A program made the translations under genes and the position numbers. Below are positions 62,808-64,000 of a stretch of 64,000 bases of DNA, in pieces. Source of the stretch: Victivallis vadensis (GTDB lineage Bacteria > Verrucomicrobiota > Lentisphaeria > Victivallales > Victivallaceae). The stretch covers positions 1 to 64,000 of the forward strand of contig NZ_QEKH01000011.1 of assembly GCF_003096415.1 (NCBI RefSeq). The letters run 5' to 3'. A model generated the notes under the pieces. It ran no database searches and was not told where the DNA came from. It worked only from the letters and a program-made list of their open reading frames with translations. Numbering within the stretch: the stretch's first letter is position 1; each line of letters opens with the position of its first letter.

Positions 62808-64000
62808 TTTCGTTCTCCGTTCTTCCTGAAGGCCTCCAGCAGGACGCGCTTGCGGTCGGTGTCCCGGGCGGGGACCGGGTGAGCGCCGTCGGGACCGGCA
62901 TGTTCGACGCTCCAGTAGTGAGATTCGCGGAACGCATGGTAACTCCAATCCCAGCCGTATTCCTCGAAGATGGAAATCACATCTTTCAGGTATTGTGCGC
63001 CGCCGGGGGCGTAGCGGGCAACGGAAAATTCACCGCAGTAAATCCGCGCACCGTATTTTTTCTGGAATTCCACGACCGGTTTCAGGTACTTTTTCAACAG
63101 TTTTTTATCCGCATACACTCCGTCGATCATTCCGGGATAACGGGTTCCCATCCGGGCGTTTTTGAATATTCCCTGATGGGTGTAGGTTCCCGGATCATAG
63201 AAATGGGTCTGGTAGACGAGGTTTTTGAGCGGAAGCGGCGTGAGGCCGGCAAAACCGCCGGGACCGCCCCAGTTGTTCGGGCTGATCACGATCATGCGTT
63301 CGGGATCGATCTCGCGAATCGCCCGGGCCGCGTCATACTGGATCGAAAGATAATCGTGCGGCATTTCACAACTCTGCACCGGCTCGTTGAAGAGGTCGTA
63401 TCCCATCACGATCGGGTACGGCTTGAAACGGCGGGCGATTTTCCGCCAGGTGTCCAGATAAGCCCGGTAGTATTTCTCCACGCCGAGCGCCCGGTTGGCG
63501 GCGGCATTGCCGTAGGCGGCGACCGCCTCCTCGCCGGCGGTGCCGAGCGGGCCGGCGTAATCGATGCGTCCACCCGGCAGCAGGTGCATGTCGATGATGA
63601 TATGAATGCCGTTCCGCTCAAAGGCGGGCAGCAGTTCTTCCAGCCGGTTCAGCTGACGGTCGATCAGGTTGTTGTAGACTTCGAGGTCGACTGCCTGTTC
63701 GTTGCTTCCTTTCAACTGCCAGCGGATGTTGGTCGCGCCCCATGAACCGAGGTCATCGACATCCTTTTCCGTGACCTTCAACGGATCGGGACTCATCACA
63801 CCGCGGGTTATGGGACGGGCGAGAAATTCCGGGGTATATTCGCAGCGGAAACCGGGCGGCAGCTCCACCGGCGGCTTCAGGAAACCACCCTGGCTGATCA
63901 TGAAGTTGCGGAACCATACCTTGCCGGAGGTTTCCTGCAAACCGGCGACCAGCTCGCCCGATATCGCATCCTGCGGCACCTGAACCTCGAAACTCAGTTT
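62804..64000 (-). CDS. GH5-family glycoside hydrolase (5' end beyond the window)
   Basis: 398 residues are visible and the frame stays open to the right edge, so the N-terminus is missing. The start of the visible part (ETSGKVWFRNF) looks like the end of a carbohydrate-binding domain. The TIM barrel follows with YDLFNEPVQS, whose glutamate is the acid/base, and YCGEFS, whose glutamate is the nucleophile. GH5 enzymes cut beta-glucans, mannans or xylans. It overlaps the esterase gene (ATGA), so debranching and chain-cleaving enzymes are made together. Confidence 0.88.
   Translation of the reverse strand, partial: KLSFEVQVPQDAISGELVAGLQETSGKVWFRNFMISQGGFLKPPVELPPGFRCEYTPEFLARPITRGVMSPDPLKVTEKDVDDLGSWGATNIRWQLKGSNEQAVDLEVYNNLIDRQLNRLEELLPAFERNGIHIIIDMHLLPGGRIDYAGPLGTAGEEAVAAYGNAAANRALGVEKYYRAYLDTWRKIARRFKPYPIVMGYDLFNEPVQSCEMPHDYLSIQYDAARAIREIDPERMIVISPNNWGGPGGFAGLTPLPLKNLVYQTHFYDPGTYTHQGIFKNARMGTRYPGMIDGVYADKKLLKKYLKPVVEFQKKYGARIYCGEFSVARYAPGGAQYLKDVISIFEEYGWDWSYHAFRESHYWSVEHAGPDGAHPVPARDTDRKRVLLEAFRKNGERK

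Overview
The window looks like a GC-rich chromosome segment of a Victivallis-like member of the Lentisphaerota (PVC group), probably a gut or other glycan-degrading anaerobe. This is an inference from gene content. It carries secreted glycoside hydrolases, esterases and beta-helix proteins next to proteins with the pseudopilin N-terminus ([16 protein letters not shown]), a Na+-type membrane pyrophosphatase, fucose mutarotase, UxaE and a sodium/solute symporter. Coding strands are dense. The long antisense frames present are GC-driven shadows and are omitted.

Layout. 0.3-11.9 kb: housekeeping and envelope genes (fucU, a DUF4870 membrane protein, the pbpC/alpha-2-macroglobulin pair, nfo, a glycosyltransferase, prfA, rpmE). 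12-15.7 kb: an acyltransferase-like gene, tRNA-Phe, a three-gene membrane/pseudopilin-like operon with an unusually short middle gene, and a GDPD phosphodiesterase. 15.9-17.7 kb: a P-II/ammonium transporter operon behind a textbook sigma-54 promoter. 17.8-21 kb: copper ATPase and a PIG-L deacetylase. 21.4-27.9 kb: a GntR/LacI-type regulator between two long inverted repeats, followed by a pseudopilin, a beta-helix protein and a GH110-like protein. 28-33.7 kb: an RHS protein with an AT-rich C-terminal HELTH metallopeptidase toxin domain and two AT-rich secreted proteins, the likely immunity region. 33.7-34.9 kb: a repeat island with three copies of a covarying stem element. 34.9-45.5 kb: an AraC-regulated glycan operon (DapA/NanA-family aldolase, pseudopilin, GH-like protein, sialate-O-acetylesterase-like protein, a pseudopilin-esterase fusion, SSS symporter). 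45.5-57.2 kb: CYTH, galM, rnhC, recR, ybaB, secDF, yajC, uxaE, a Gfo/Idh oxidoreductase and lysS. 57.4-64 kb: membrane pyrophosphatase, a metallophosphoesterase, a CE7-type esterase and a GH5 enzyme cut by the window end.

How it works together. Two or three glycan-utilisation loci pair a regulator (GntR/LacI-type or AraC) with secreted deacetylases, hydrolases, an uptake symporter and a pseudopilin, suggesting that pseudopilin-like anchors are part of the surface degradation apparatus. The most unusual object is a gene that fuses a pseudopilin N-terminus directly to an acetyl-xylan-esterase domain behind a leader of about 131 residues. A second theme is intergenic DNA built from hairpin arrays, often arranged as long inverted pairs, in which hairpin stems differ between copies by compensatory changes. 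This implies that the structure itself is under selection.
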